Assembly: GCA_029721435.1 (NCBI GenBank)
Contig: CM056588.1
Location: 43,132,493-43,196,492, forward strand
Direction: 5' to 3'
Source of the DNA: Gymnothorax reevesii
Lineage: Eukaryota; Chordata; Actinopteri; Anguilliformes; Muraenidae
Length of the DNA stretch: 64,000 bases
The notes beneath the pieces are model-generated. The model was not told the DNA's origin. It made no database searches and saw only the letters and a list, made by a program, of their open reading frames with translations. Within the stretch, counting starts at the first letter, position 1. Each line of letters begins with the position of its first letter. Shown here one piece after another: positions 35,087-46,374 of the stretch. The translations under genes and the position numbers were made by a program.

Positions 35087-35097
35087 AGACACTGTCT
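35087..35097 (-). promoter_or_regulatory. Predicted transcript start / self-primer
   Basis: AGACAGTGTCT on the coding strand, the perfect complement of the PBS at 34759-34769. If transcription begins at 35097, these are the first 11 nt of the RNA, as in Tf1. The TATA-like box about 25-31 nt upstream supports this start. Its copy in the 3' LTR is at 29253-29263. Confidence 0.55.
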
Positions 35098-35121
35098 GCC
35101 AGCCAACTTCCACCGCATCCA

Positions 35122-35128
35122 GATAAAG
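35122..35128 (-). promoter_or_regulatory. TATA-like box of the retrotransposon promoter
   Basis: CTTTATC on the coding strand, centred 28 nt upstream of the predicted start at 35097. A weak TATA match; its value is the spacing. Confidence 0.4.
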
Positions 35129-35776
35129 GCTTGGAAATCATGACATGAGGGGTAACACCTGGAGAGAGAGAAACAAGAGGCATGGCAAGATCAAGACATG
35201 GACAGAGATTGGATGACAAGACTTGCTCATTAAGAGAATGAGCATGCTCAGCTTAAGTACCAATTAAGTATGCAGTTTGGAAGCAAGCATGAATGTTAAG
35301 AACAGAAAAGCACAGCAAGATCTTGAAATAGCAAAGCAGGAATCATGACAATAAACTCCCTGTCTAAATTAGTAATATTAGTAATGTGCCTGTCTAAGAA
35401 TTACACCAACCCAGTGAGTGTTAGTAAATGTTAGTAACTTAAAAACAGTTAATTGTCAATTAAGCTTAGAGAGCCCCGAATCAGCACAGCATGGAAGGAA
35501 GGGGAAATACCAAAGCCAACCAGAGCTCAGAAATGTGCAACAACGAAGGCACGGGGCGGAACGCAGACAAGCGGTGGAGTGGCATGGCAGACCTGGCATG
35601 AACAAAAACATGGAAAAGTAAAAACATGGAATGTGAACTATGAAATACTTGATCCTGATACAAGAAACTGTTAAAACTGTGGCATGAACTATGAAACTAT
35701 GAACTATGGAACATGAAACTGTTAAAACCATAAGCAATACTGTTCTGGCCAAAGGCCAGAACCCTGGAACACAACA

Positions 35777-35781
35777 GAGTC
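35777..35781. repeat. Target-site duplication of the gypsy element (right)
   Basis: GAGTC, identical to 28933-28937. Confidence 0.9.
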
Positions 35782-36987
35782 ACTTTGTTGTTATCATTTC
35801 TTACTCATTTTTGGGCTTCATAATGGTTTTCATTATTCATCAAATATATTGTCTGCTTGTTTACTAGGTGAGGAAAATGGGAGTAATTGTGCTCTGTAAG
35901 GTGAGTTTACTGCAGGCCATTAATACTTCTGACAGCTCATGCTTGGATATCAATCAACGGTGCCGAAATACTCTGAACTGCATGTTTGTTTGAAAATTGC
36001 AAAATGAATAAAGATAAATTAGGGGCCCAGCATGACGAGCCACCCAGTGGCAGCAAAGCTTTTATTCTTTGCGCCATGTTTTGGAGGAATGATGGCTCTT
36101 TAACCCTTTTGTGCTGAATACAAATAATGCCAATTTTTTCCTGTTGTGCATGAGCTTATTTAGGCTTTATAACTCAGTGTTTGTGGGACAAAGTCTCTGG
36201 AAAATTATTCCAGTGAAGCAATACTTTTGGAAATTCAATTACAGAATAATTCAAGAATTAAATTTCAGAATTTACAGACGCCGGCGTCTATATCTGAGCA
36301 AATGGGTTAAGCTCAATTGGAGAAGAACGGAGAGCCTGGACTAGTAAACATGCTGGTAGCCCTGCGGGACGCGGCTGTAATTAGCACCGGCCACGGACCA
36401 ACTCCTCCTTAGCACCTCTCTTTCCCAGTTTTGCGAGAAAATGACCATGCCGGGTTTCCTGAAGCTAAACGTGGCAGAGACGGATCCTCTTGTTTGGGTT
36501 TTTATTAAAACACTTAAACTGTAGAAATGTTTGGCTGGGGGAACGGCGAGGGACCGTGCTGTCGGCCGCGATGCGTGACCTCTGCTCTCCCTGCTGTTAA
36601 TCTCTTCCCCACCTGCAGGAAGGCACACAGTTGGCATTGCATTCCTTTTCATTTACCCACGTATCCTGAGTGGATTTATGTGCTTGTGTGGCTGCAGAAG
36701 TGGACATAAATATGTGCCGTTTGTCCTGTGAGTTCTTAGGGGTGCAGCGACTGGTCAGACAGCTCCAGAGCTGTGTGTTGCTGCCTGTGGCAGTTTTTTT
36801 TGTGCGTTGGTGTGATTGTGCAAGTGTGTGTGTCACTCTGAGTTTGGGTGTCTGTGCATACCTGTGGATGTGTGTGGAAATATGTGTATGCCTGAATTCT
36901 GGTTTGCGTACCAGCTTGTAAATATGCTTGCTCATGTCAATATGTGCATGTGTTTGTGCATGTGCGTGCATTTGTGTCTATGTGCAT

Positions 36988-37027
<40 letters not shown>

Positions 37028-38760
37028 TGGCCTGACTGCCGATGTGCATGTGGCAGTACCGGTAGGATGAGTTAGTAAGTGCTTGTTGCAGGTGACCCAT
37101 TCCAGAACAAACACCTAATGCCAGCAAATACCACCCCCGCCCCACCCCCCCACCCCACCCTCCAACTTTCACAGACTGACTGACTGACTGATCGATCTCA
37201 CGCAGAATAACAGCCCTGGGAAAATAACACACAAGTAATGAGCGTGGAAAAGTCAGCAAGACAATTTCTGTGACTTGCAGGAAGAGGTTCAAAAAAAAAA
37301 ATCTCAATGAAAATAAGACAGCAGAACCGAAAGGGTGACATAAATCATTGCAATCCGAGATGTGACATTTCTGTACAAGCCTCTGAAGAGAGAGAGAGGG
37401 AGAGAGAGTGAGCAAGACATATGCGACAGAGGAAAACTAATAACTCTTTCCTTTGTTTCACCGGTGCTGAGCTGCAAACCAGGGAGGAACTGTTATCATT
37501 TTTATGAGGTGAAGAGAGGGGAAAAAAAGTGCTGGTGAATAATTAAAAATGGTCTTATCGCACCTACTTCCTCCGTAACTTTCACATATCCTGTGAGCTA
37601 CCCGGAGACGGTAGCATTAAATGTCCACCTGTGATTGAAAACGAATGAGCTGTGTGGCTCGTTAATCCGTTTACAGCTCTGACGGCGGCCATGTTGTGCT
37701 GAGCTGCTGTCCTGGGCTGTAATGACATAGTTTCACGCATGATAAACTTGTTGTTTGATATTTTGTGTTTCCTGGGCGTATCTGCTCCTGGGTGTTAAAC
37801 TGTGCTTTTACTTTTTCAAACCTGACATTCAGTGGGCCTCTGCCTCTGGCCTGTCATTGTAATATATCATAACCAACAACAAAATATATAGATACGAGGA
37901 AGATAAACTGGCTGAGACAACCTTAACTTGATGTTTTCATCTAGTTGGGAATGATTCCTGGGGAAAACTTTGGCCTTGAAAAAAAAAAAATCCAAAATAT
38001 TGCAAAAGAATGTAATGAGATAGATGAAGAATTAGCCTAATTTTTCTGGTATTAAATCTCCTTTGCTCTGGGACTCCATATTGGTGCTAACTAAAGAATG
38101 TGTGAGGCAAGCACTGGAGAAGAGTGTGACCCCTGCTTGCATTTTCGCAAGACTTTATTAAAATTGTAATAATAATAATAATAATGTGGGCAGAAACATC
38201 ATAACTTTACACTGATTAATTGCTGTGTGCCTCCGTGGAGTAGTTCTCCAGTCTCAGTGATGTCAATAATAAAAGGTGGACTAGTTGTTTTTCCCAAAGC
38301 TGCTTTCACCTCTGCCCTCCCAGGAGGTGTAGTTCAGTCACAGGAAAAAAAAAAACAAAAAAACATTGCCTCTCTTAATTTAACTCCATATTAAATTCTC
38401 TTCTTTTGAAGTAGCTTTTATTGCCATTGAAGTTAATGGCACCCTGTAAAAAGTTTACAGACCTTTGTGGTAAAAGTATATGAAGTTTTGATTGTGTGAA
38501 ATCTTTACCGTGTGAAGTATTTATGGTGAAACGCAGTTACACTTTTCCGTAATATGTAACACAGACACCATAAGGATCACTAAGTCTTACTGAAATTCAT
38601 GTATTGTAAAAAAAAAAGAGAGAGAGACATTTTACAGGAAAATACTGTACAATTGAGTTGTTCTTCGATCACTTAATTTGGTCGCTGTTTCTCTGCTTTG
38701 AAAAGGGCGATGAGTCCCGGTTACTGTAGTGTTAGCAGCACTGAAGGTATTTGAGCACCA
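35782..38760. other. Intergenic stretch with CNE candidates and (GT)17
   Basis: No gene. Candidate conserved blocks: about 35880-36040 (GATATCAATCAACGG, AAAATTGCAAAATGAATAAAG) and 36365-36530 (GCTGTAATTAGCACC). (GT)n at 36990-37023. C-rich tract at 37130-37165 (quadruplex potential on the minus strand) and (GACT)n near 37176-37191. The frames of 83-145 residues between 36597 and 37415 arise from TG/CA-rich sequence. Confidence 0.35.
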
Positions 38761-39350
38761 CAATGTGCAGCTGGTGAGCTGAAAACTGAGGAGGCACAGA
38801 ATATCCCTTGAAACTAATGATTGGTCTTGACCTGCTTTCAATCATTTCCCTGAATTAATGAATTTTAAGCAAATGGTAGTTTAATGCACAGCTTCCCTTT
38901 AAATGCTATGTTGCTGCTATTAATTTGAAAATACTTTTGTATAATTCAGATAAACGTTCAATTTATTTATTTCAGCATTCACTTTGCCAAAAAAAAAAGA
39001 AGAAAAAAAATCATAAACGACTGTCAGCTTCACTGCTAGCTGTTAACACATCCTGCTGGCTATTTAATCTGCATTTCACAATTGTTAAATTACAACAAAG
39101 GAAACAAAGATTTGCTGCATATATTTATAACTGAATAGCGTTGATTGAAATGAAATTTTGCGTCAAAATGGCACTTTTTATTTCTGGTGTTACCTTGACG
39201 AGGAAAACTGGCCACACCTGATAGTCTTGAGTATTTTCAGAGTTCATATAATGTTAATTTAAATGATTGATTTAAAACTGGTATAGACAAATCATAAGTT
39301 AAAAGGGATGTTCTGTGCCGCTTTATTTTACAGCTCACCAGCTGCCACTG
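38761..39350. mobile_element. hAT-type non-autonomous element (CAGTGGCGGCTGG family)
   Basis: Left end GCAGCTGGTGAGCTG (38767 on) and right end CAGCTCACCAGCTGCCACTG are inverted. Subterminal words ATGATTGGTCTTGACCTG and GGCCACACCTGATAGT are shared with the copies at 19645 and 47781. The left outermost bases have decayed, so no target duplication can be shown. Confidence 0.55.
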
Positions 39351-40461
39351 ATGTGTAACATGCTTCATTCATAACCATTCACACACACGCATACGCTCTT
39401 ACTCTCTTTCACACACTCTTATGCAAATACATATCTAATTATCTTGGAAGAGCTTTATTTCTTTTTCTTTCTTTAAATAGCGACCAAACATCCCCCAGAT
39501 GTCTGCTCTTCTCATTTAAAAAGTCTTGTCAAAAATCGACAATATTTTAGTCGACTTTAGTGGTTATTTGCAAAACAAGTTTGATTAATTATAGGAGTTA
39601 TATTATCCCTGAATATTACAGGGACTGGTGTGCAATCGTTAGCAATGACTCATTTAGCTGTGAAAGTTCTTGATTTGGTCATGTTTGACTGGTGTGTTGG
39701 AGTCTTTGGTGGTCATCTGATGACCCGTAAAAATTGGCAACATGTATGTCTTTAATTTGATATACTGTAGGTTAAATTGAATCAGATAATGCAGTCTCAG
39801 AATAAGAAAACTCAATGTTTTTCCATGGATTTTTGCTTCCACGGTGCCTGGCTGGTGAAGTACTGTCAGTCTAAAAGATGGTGTTGTATTGACCGTTTAA
39901 TGTTGGTCAGTACTTGACCCTTTCTCTTTTTTAATACCCAGTGAAAATGGTAAATGCTCAGCTCATGCTGGTTTGCAGAGCAGTATTTCACAGCCGCTGA
40001 AAGCACGTGCAGAGTGAATGTTCTGTAATGGGCTCTCACTGAGGACAGAGGGACTGATGGGGACTGATGGCAGCCAATGAGGAAACTGACCATTGAAAGT
40101 GAATGGTGATGCTAATAAGTCTTCGGGTCTTATTCCTGCTGTCTGCCCTAAATGATTCAGAAGTATGGGTGTGCGTCTGTGTGTGTCCGTGTGTGTGTCT
40201 GTGCGCGCGTGTGTTTCTGTGTGTGAGACAGGAAGAGACTTCGGTATATTTTACATATTGTTCACAAATGCCCATGTATACACTTATGTGATTTAAAAGG
40301 GTGATTCTGTGGATAAGGTGGAGCGGGACCAAGAATGCGACCTGTGCATGTTTGTCGGTGCAGATGTGTGCGTTTGTTGGAGCGTGTCTGGGTGTGTGTT
40401 TTTGTGGATAAAATGCTGAGGGAATATTTGCTGATTTTTAGTGCATGTGTGTGTATGTGTT

Positions 40462-40504
<43 letters not shown>

Positions 40505-41029
40505 GAGGGTGTTCGTCTGTGCATTTGTTTAGTGTGGGCTGTAGTGTCATCTTTCCTTGCACTGAGGGATTGTGGGTAATGGAGCGTGAGGGGTGTTTCT
40601 CTCGAATGAGTTCTTACATTGATTTTTTTTCAGCCTCTTTGGCTAAGGCAATAACGGAGAGAAATGACACAGTTTAGGTTACAAAATATGGATCTTATCT
40701 GCAGTCCCCAAACAGGGCGGCAGCAGCACGTTCACTTTATTGCCGAAATGTTTATTCGAGGCGGATCGTCCCAGAGATGGTCGAAAAAGCGCTCCATTTC
40801 ATTTCAGCGACGGGCCCGGATAGCACCAGCAAGGGCTCCGGGATACTGCAGGGCACAGATAGATTGGGCTTGGGACCCTCCCGACCCCCATCCCGCTGCA
40901 GTATCTGTGTTAACCCAGCTTCTGTGATCTGGCTCTGATTCTCTCAGCGTCTGTATGCGGACACTGTCTGTTAAATGAATGTTAAAGTGACAGCAGCAGT
41001 GAATTATCTTTGAACTGCATTACATCAAA
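39351..41029. other. Intergenic stretch with simple repeats and a CNE candidate
   Basis: TG-rich patches (40167-40222, 40445-40472) run into (GA)n at 40473-40501, which produces the ORFs there. 40640-40900 is a high-complexity block (CAATAACGGAGAG, GATCTTATCTGCAG) of conserved-element appearance. No gene. Confidence 0.35.
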
Positions 41030-41940
41030 AACTGTACAACAGCACATTATTTGATGCTTTGCCACAAGTCTTATTGATTTTTCCAAATTAACACTCACCA
41101 CAATTTTGATTCTATATATTTCTAAATAATTTGGGACTGAAAACTGAGTACCACTGCAAAATGCGCAACATTTAGGAAATGCTTAGGGCTTGAGGACTGC
41201 CAACGATTAAGTGTTTCAGCTGTAATTTTGAAAAAAAACATCCAAGTGTGCTGTCAGCAGAAATGGTGCCTCGTTGAGTTAACCTGGTTAAGGGCTCTGG
41301 CACAACCCCACATCATGAGAGAGCATGGCTTTTGGACTTGTCTTGATTTTCCTTTATTCTCCATCTAACTGCAATACGTCTTCACTGTGTGATGATCAAT
41401 CCCTGAAGCCTTTGAGCCAAGATGAGTCAGTGGCGCTTCAGGGCACTGTTAACATAAGGTTTGCTCTTCGCACAGTACATTTTTAACTGGCATTTTTGGA
41501 TGTCACCACATATTGTGGTACTTGGCAATGGTTATCCAAAGTAATCCTGAGCCCATGTAGCCATATCACTTAGAGATAAATGACAGTTCTTGATGCAGTG
41601 TCTGAAGATCATGGTTATTCAGATTAGGTTGGCACCTTTACAGACAGCAATTCCTTGAATCTTACAATTATGTTATGCACCTTTGGGCGTGAAATATCCA
41701 AATCCCCTCCTATCTGTCCTTGACAAACATTGTTTGTAAACCTTTCAGTGACTTTCTCGAGCGTTAGTGGGTAAATTGGCGATCCTCAGTCTCTCTCTGC
41801 TCTAGAATGATTGGGCTTTTCTTGGATGTTGCTTTTATACTGAGTCATGATTACAATCAACTGCTGACATCAGCTGTTTCAAATCACATCTCAGGGGTGC
41901 CAGGTTAGGTATAACCCAAATCACTGAAATGTCTCTCTCC
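41030..41940 (-). repeat. Degraded teleost DNA-transposon-like repeat
   Basis: The wording of 41570-41920 (for example TTGGGCTTTTCTTGGATG and GCTGACATCAGCTGTTTC) matches, from memory, a widespread fish interspersed repeat family read towards its end. A separate end-like piece of such repeats lies at 42225-42310. Ends and superfamily could not be defined here. No intact frame. Confidence 0.35.
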
Positions 41941-42030
41941 AGAGGAGTATTTTGTGCCTTGCCAGGGCCGGATTAACACAGTGCTATGCCCCAGTGTGAC
42001 CAATCATGAAATGCCCCACCCCCAACCCCC

Positions 42031-42222
42031 CCAGCTCACCAATCCATTGCAGAGTGATCAAACCACTCAGTAATTTAGTCTCTAATCACTCTGTCATGCT
42101 TGTCTTTGGATTGTGGGAGGAAACTCTCAAGAACACAGACGGAACATGCAAACTCCAAACAAAGGTAAAATTCATAGCCAAAACCTACTTTCTGTGAGTA
42201 AACAATGCTACCCACTGCACAA
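42031..42222 (-). mobile_element. V-SINE fragment (minus strand)
   Basis: Reverse complement reads a tRNA-like head (GTGCAGTGGGTAGCATTG), the V-SINE core (GGAGTTTGCATGTTCC, TCCTCCCACAATCCAAAG) and the start of the 3' half (CAATGGATTGGTGAGCTG). It lacks the final tail. Nested in the hAT-type element 41963-43444. Confidence 0.65.
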
Positions 42223-42224
42223 CA

Positions 42225-42310
42225 TGTAAATCCCAATTCCAATGAGGTTGGAACGTTGTGCAAAACATGACCAAAAACAGAATACAATGATTTGCAAATC
42301 CTTTTCGAAC
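42225..42310. repeat. End fragment of a common fish repeat
   Basis: Contains CCCAATTCCAATGAGGTTGG and ACAGAATACAATGATTTGCA, words I recognise as the terminal segment of a very abundant teleost interspersed repeat. Only the terminus is present. Recognition is from memory. Confidence 0.5.
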
Positions 42311-43498
42311 TATTGCACCCCCCCCCACGCAAAAAAGTTACAAAGTTACTTAACGTGGCTTATAGAACACAGTAATGGACCACTCTTCTCTTTGATAATA
42401 CTAGCGTTTTGTTTATTCACAACTTAACTGGCATACAGCAAAAATGACAGCTAAAGCACCAGCTGAACAAGCCTTCAAAAGAAGATTGCCAATGGTGATA
42501 ATAATAACGGTGCCCTCAAGGACAGTGTGACAACCCTGCTGCCTTCAGGGACAGTGCCCAATTATGAGTACTACATTCCATCCAGCCACTAAAATTGCAC
42601 TTAACTTGGGTATTGAAATTTATGGCAACAAAGGCCACAAATCTACATTTTCTAAATACTAAGAACTGAAATTCTATGGCAGAGAGTTTTAAAAAGGGAA
42701 AGGCTTTGTGCAGTCAACTCACTATTGTCTGCTTATGCAATCATGCTTACGTTCTCCGTCCCCGAGTCCAGCTGTCGCCGTCGGCCCACCTGCGACAGGC
42801 TCCCAGTAACATCATCTAATGTTATGTGCTGCTGCATGTGCCTAATTAGCATTAGCGTCTAACGTACATTGCTAAGTTTTGTAACGTAAACACTTGCTGC
42901 TAGCGCTGGAGGAACGGAATTAATGGGCGGAACAGTTGCCTCTCTACCGACAGCTTCTTTGCTGCGAGTAATGTTAAAAAAGCGAGATATTTCTGGTACA
43001 TTCGGTAGCGTCGATATCTTTCGTACTTTTTCTCTTTTGCTATTTTTTGATTAGCACAACCCATCGGTTGCTTGCCCCACCCTTCAGTGTGTTGTAGCAG
43101 TGTGATGCCAGAACAAAGGCACATCGTCTTAATAACTGATTAGAGATCAATGCCCATTCAGTTTCTAAGCGGCGGCTCAGCTTGCAACACGGATCTGGGA
43201 CCAGTTCTGTGACTTTGGCAGAGCAGTTCCAAATCGCAGTTTTTTTATTTGTATTCTTTTTTTTTTTTAATATTCTCTTTTCATATCAACAGTTAAGTTT
43301 GAATTTGTTCATAATATGCATACGCATTTCTTCCGATTAAAATAAAAAAATAAAAAACTGAGTATTCGTGAATCATGTGATGCCCCTCCCAGCATAATGC
43401 CCTAATGTACGCACACCAGTCATTATATGAATAATCCGGCCTTGCGCCTTGCACCACTTGTTCAGTTTACTTCTTTACCTCATTGCCTTGTTTTACCT

Positions 43499-43514
43499 TG
43501 TGTGTGTGTGTGCG

Positions 43515-43545
<31 letters not shown>

Positions 43546-43561
43546 ATTTATATATATATAT
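43499..43561 (+). repeat. (TG)n/(TA)n microsatellite
   Basis: TG array with CG interruptions passing into a short TATATA tract. Confidence 0.9.
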
Positions 43562-43599
43562 GACACTGTTTAGGGGTAGTGAGAAGTGAATGACATGAG

Positions 43600-43945
43600 C
43601 CTTGCTATCGCTGCAATGCTTCTATACCCATTAGAGTGAGCAAACTGATGATTCGTTTTACGGTAATGTTAGCAACCTCCATCTGAATCAAGGCTTCCAT
43701 AGAGCAAACACTTAACAAGGATGATAATTATCATCAGAAGGGGAGTGTGTGATAATAGCATTGTTCGGTGGCAGATGGTGACATAATTTAAATATGTCAA
43801 CCAGCAAATATAATTTTGAGATCCAGGAGCAGATTCTTCCCCCTTCATTGGCGGAGAGATAGTATCTCCACAGGGACGTGTTCGTTGGGATGAGTTTGTC
43901 TCTTGGTACGCTGCAATCAAGAGGCCGCTGCATTCAATTTGTGGG
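43600..43945. other. Candidate conserved non-coding block
   Basis: Repeat-free, balanced sequence, with GATGATAATTATCATC (a perfect short palindrome with a central AATT core) near 43719-43734 and ATAATTTAAATATGTC. Open in several frames but without protein signature. Enhancer-like by appearance only. Confidence 0.3.
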
Positions 43946-44251
43946 CCAGGGATTGTGGTGGAGGGGGAGGGGGGCGCTGCAGAACTTTTCCTTCGCAAAA
44001 TTGTTTAGCTCTGCCTTCAAAAAAGCGCCAAAAATGAATACCTCAGCCCCAATGTATAAGGGACTTTGTTTCAGATCCCAAAAGACTAACTCCTTAAAGA
44101 TTTCTACATTGCAGCTGAATTAAATTTGAGGAACCGTCTGATGCCAATCTTGTAACAGTGACCGTGTGATGTCACTCGCAGGGGAAATTGGAATCTTTAT
44201 CTCCACTGTGCTTTTCTATGCGTTGAAATGCACCTGTCTTTTCTAATTACC

Positions 44252-44252
<1 letters not shown>

Positions 44253-44290
<38 letters not shown>

Positions 44291-44292
44291 CG

Positions 44293-44325
<33 letters not shown>
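44253..44325 (+). repeat. (TG)n tract with CGCGCG core
   Basis: Alternating purine-pyrimidine over about 70 bp: TG array, CGCGCGCG, then TG array, interrupted once by GAG. A strong Z-DNA candidate. Confidence 0.9.
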
Positions 44326-44327
<2 letters not shown>

Positions 44328-45659
44328 CTCTCTTTCTCTGCCTTCATTTGTCTGCATTCATTCTAGTAACGATATTTAGCCAATGTAGTTTGATTTTTTT
44401 GATGGCTGCAGTGCCATAATTTATGCAGTGTCACAGTATTGAAGATGGGAGATTTAGGCGATGGAAGCAGGTGATATGTAGAGCTGATGTGTAGATGGAG
44501 TGAATGGCACTGCAGATGTGGCGCCTATGGTGCCATCTTGCACTACATGATTTAGCCAAGTAGGACATGTTAGTGGATCAACATACCACATTGTAATACG
44601 AGACCAACATAGCAATCAACCCATCACTGCCCTCTGACAACAGCAGAGGCCTTCTTTCAAAATTTCTTTGTGCTTCTTCAGATGTAAGCTCAGTTTTGAA
44701 AATTGAAGTTGGTACAACTGATCAAAATCCGCAGTAAAATGAAATAAAATTCACAATTGCATATGTTGAAGTCATATTCTAATACCTAACTGGATCATGA
44801 AGGACACTGATGATGTCAGAGGGCTCTGATTGATTGATTGCATTGGTGATCCAGGATTCCCAACATTAAGTACTTGGTTTAATCACATTATGCGCTGAAG
44901 ATGCATTCAGCTGGGAGTGGACTCTACACTAATCTGTGGCAGTTATGTTTGAAATCCTGGGCAGGTATAAGAGTGACTCACTTTTCTTCTTCTTCGTGCG
45001 TGTGTGTGTGTGTGTATGTGTGTGTGTGTATCCCTCTGTATCTGTGTAAAGTACATATGGTGGGTGTACAGTGTGAGTTTGTAATGCATGTATGTATTAT
45101 GTTTATAGCTAGTATATGCAGTGCTTAAGCATACATTTTATGAGTTTGTGTATACGACACGTGAACTTCTGTGTTCGTGTCTGAATATCGCACACCTATT
45201 CACCGATATTGTGATCACGTGCACATACTTTACCGTATAGTACACGTGTGCAGAACGTGTGGGTGTAAATATTGGGCATATATTATCATGCGTATGTTTG
45301 TGTGTCTCTGTGTATTGTGTGTGTAGCTGTGTCCCCCCCCCCCCCCCCCCGCACACGCCCCTCAGTGCAGCGCTGAGATCTGGTGGCATTAATAATGCTC
45401 GGCTGCCTGGAAACGCTCTGCAGTGGAGTGCAGAGCAGAATGCTAAAGACCTTTTTGTTTGTGCCGCTGCCGCCCACACGCCCTCGCCCCCCCCACCCCA
45501 CCGCCGCACAGGGCTCCAGCTCCTCCTGCTCTGCCCCCTCCCCCACCCCACCCAACCCCACCTATCCCACCTCACTTACTGAAACTCGGCACAGCTCATG
45601 GGAGCTCTGTTCTCATTGATTGATTGATTGAGACATCAAATCTAAATGCCTGGTTTTGA

Positions 45660-46185
45660 TATTGTGTGTGCATGTATGTGTGTGCGTGTGTGTTTCCGTG
45701 TGCGGGCTTGTCCATATGTGTTTGTACGTTTGTGTGTGTGTGTGCGTTTCCGCTTGTGTGTTTCTGTGTGTTTTTGTATGCAAGCCTGTATGTATGTGTT
45801 TGTTTGTGAGGGTGTGTGTGAGTGTTTGTGTGTAAATGCCCGTGTGTGTCTGTGTTTGTATTCACGTGTGTGCCTGTTTATGTGTGTGTGTTTGGGCACG
45901 TGTGTGCCTGTTTGTTTGTGTGTGTGAGTGTTCGGGCATGTGTGTGCCTGGTTGAGTGTGTCTGTGGGTGTTTTGGTATGCAAGCTTTTATACTGCATAT
46001 GTGTGTGTGTGTGAGGATATGTGTGTGTGTGCGTGTGTTTGTATTCATGTGTATGTGTGTGTGTATATATTTCGCTGCGTGTGCCCGACTATGCGCGCGT
46101 GTGTGTTCGTGTGCGTGCGTGCTGCGTGTGCCCGACTATGCGCGCGTGTGTGTTCGTGTGTGTGCGTGTGCGTGCGTGCCACTAA
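45660..46185 (+). repeat. Long imperfect TG-rich tract with 47-bp duplication
   Basis: About 525 bp of imperfect TGTG/TGCG repeats. At its end a 47-bp unit starting CTGCGTGTGCCCGACTATGC occurs twice in tandem (46075 and 46122). The duplication and the GCGCGTGTGTG segments suggest slippage in a Z-DNA-prone tract. Confidence 0.85.
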
Positions 46186-46284
46186 GTACCTCGTTTCAGT
46201 TTGATGTGACAACATCACTGTCTGAAGCAGGAGTCACTGCAGTTATAAAGTTATTTCCGAAGCCTTGCAAAGCAAGTTGTTGAA

Positions 46285-46374
46285 TCACCATTATAAAGGA
46301 GTGAAGAGAGAGTCTCACCATTATAATAGAGTGGAGGGAGAGTTTCACCATCATAAAGGAGTAGAGAGAGAGTT
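46285..46374 (+). repeat. 30-bp tandem repeat, three copies
   Basis: Unit TCACCATTATAAAGGAGTGA plus AGAGAGAGTC, three copies with a few substitutions. A multiple of three, so it stays open (HHYNRVEGEF-type), but there is no other sign of coding. Confidence 0.85.

Larger units (their letters stand above)
28938..35776 (-). mobile_element. Complete Ty3/gypsy chromovirus (sushi-ichi-like)
   Basis: 6839-bp LTR retrotransposon on the minus strand. Order in its own direction: 5' LTR (35776-34772), self-primer-type binding site (34769-34759), gag (34742-33738), pol in the -1 frame (to 30433), tandem-repeat 3' region, polypurine tract, 3' LTR (29942-28938). The LTRs are both 1005 bp with TG...CA ends and look identical on line-by-line comparison. 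gag and pol are open. Pol order PR-RT-RNase H-IN-chromodomain defines a Ty3/gypsy chromovirus. The self-complementary primer arrangement is that of the Tf1/sushi group. The identical LTRs imply recent insertion. Confidence 0.97.
34772..35776 (-). repeat. 5' LTR of the gypsy chromovirus
   Basis: 1005 bp, same sequence as 28938-29942. In the coding direction U3 would run 35776-35098, with transcription starting near 35097; R and U5 would run to 34772. AATAAA is at 34823-34818. The boundaries follow from the GAGTC duplication, the TG/CA ends and the point where similarity to the other LTR stops. Confidence 0.97.
41963..43444. mobile_element. hAT-type element carrying nested repeats
   Basis: Ends CAGGGCCGGATTAACAC (41963 on) and ATAATCCGGCCTTG (to 43444) are inverted repeats. 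Flanks TGCCTTGC (41955-41962) and CGCCTTGC (43445-43452) match 7 of 8, a hAT-type duplication. Subterminal ATGCCCC/TGCCCCTCCC occurs near both ends. No transposase frame is seen. A minus-strand V-SINE (42031-42222) and another repeat piece (42225-42310) sit inside, so these landed after or with the element. Confidence 0.75.

Noticed and set aside
45642..46283. Several 80-150 residue frames rich in C/V or H/T
   Set aside because: They are translations of a long TG/CA tract and overlap each other on both strands.
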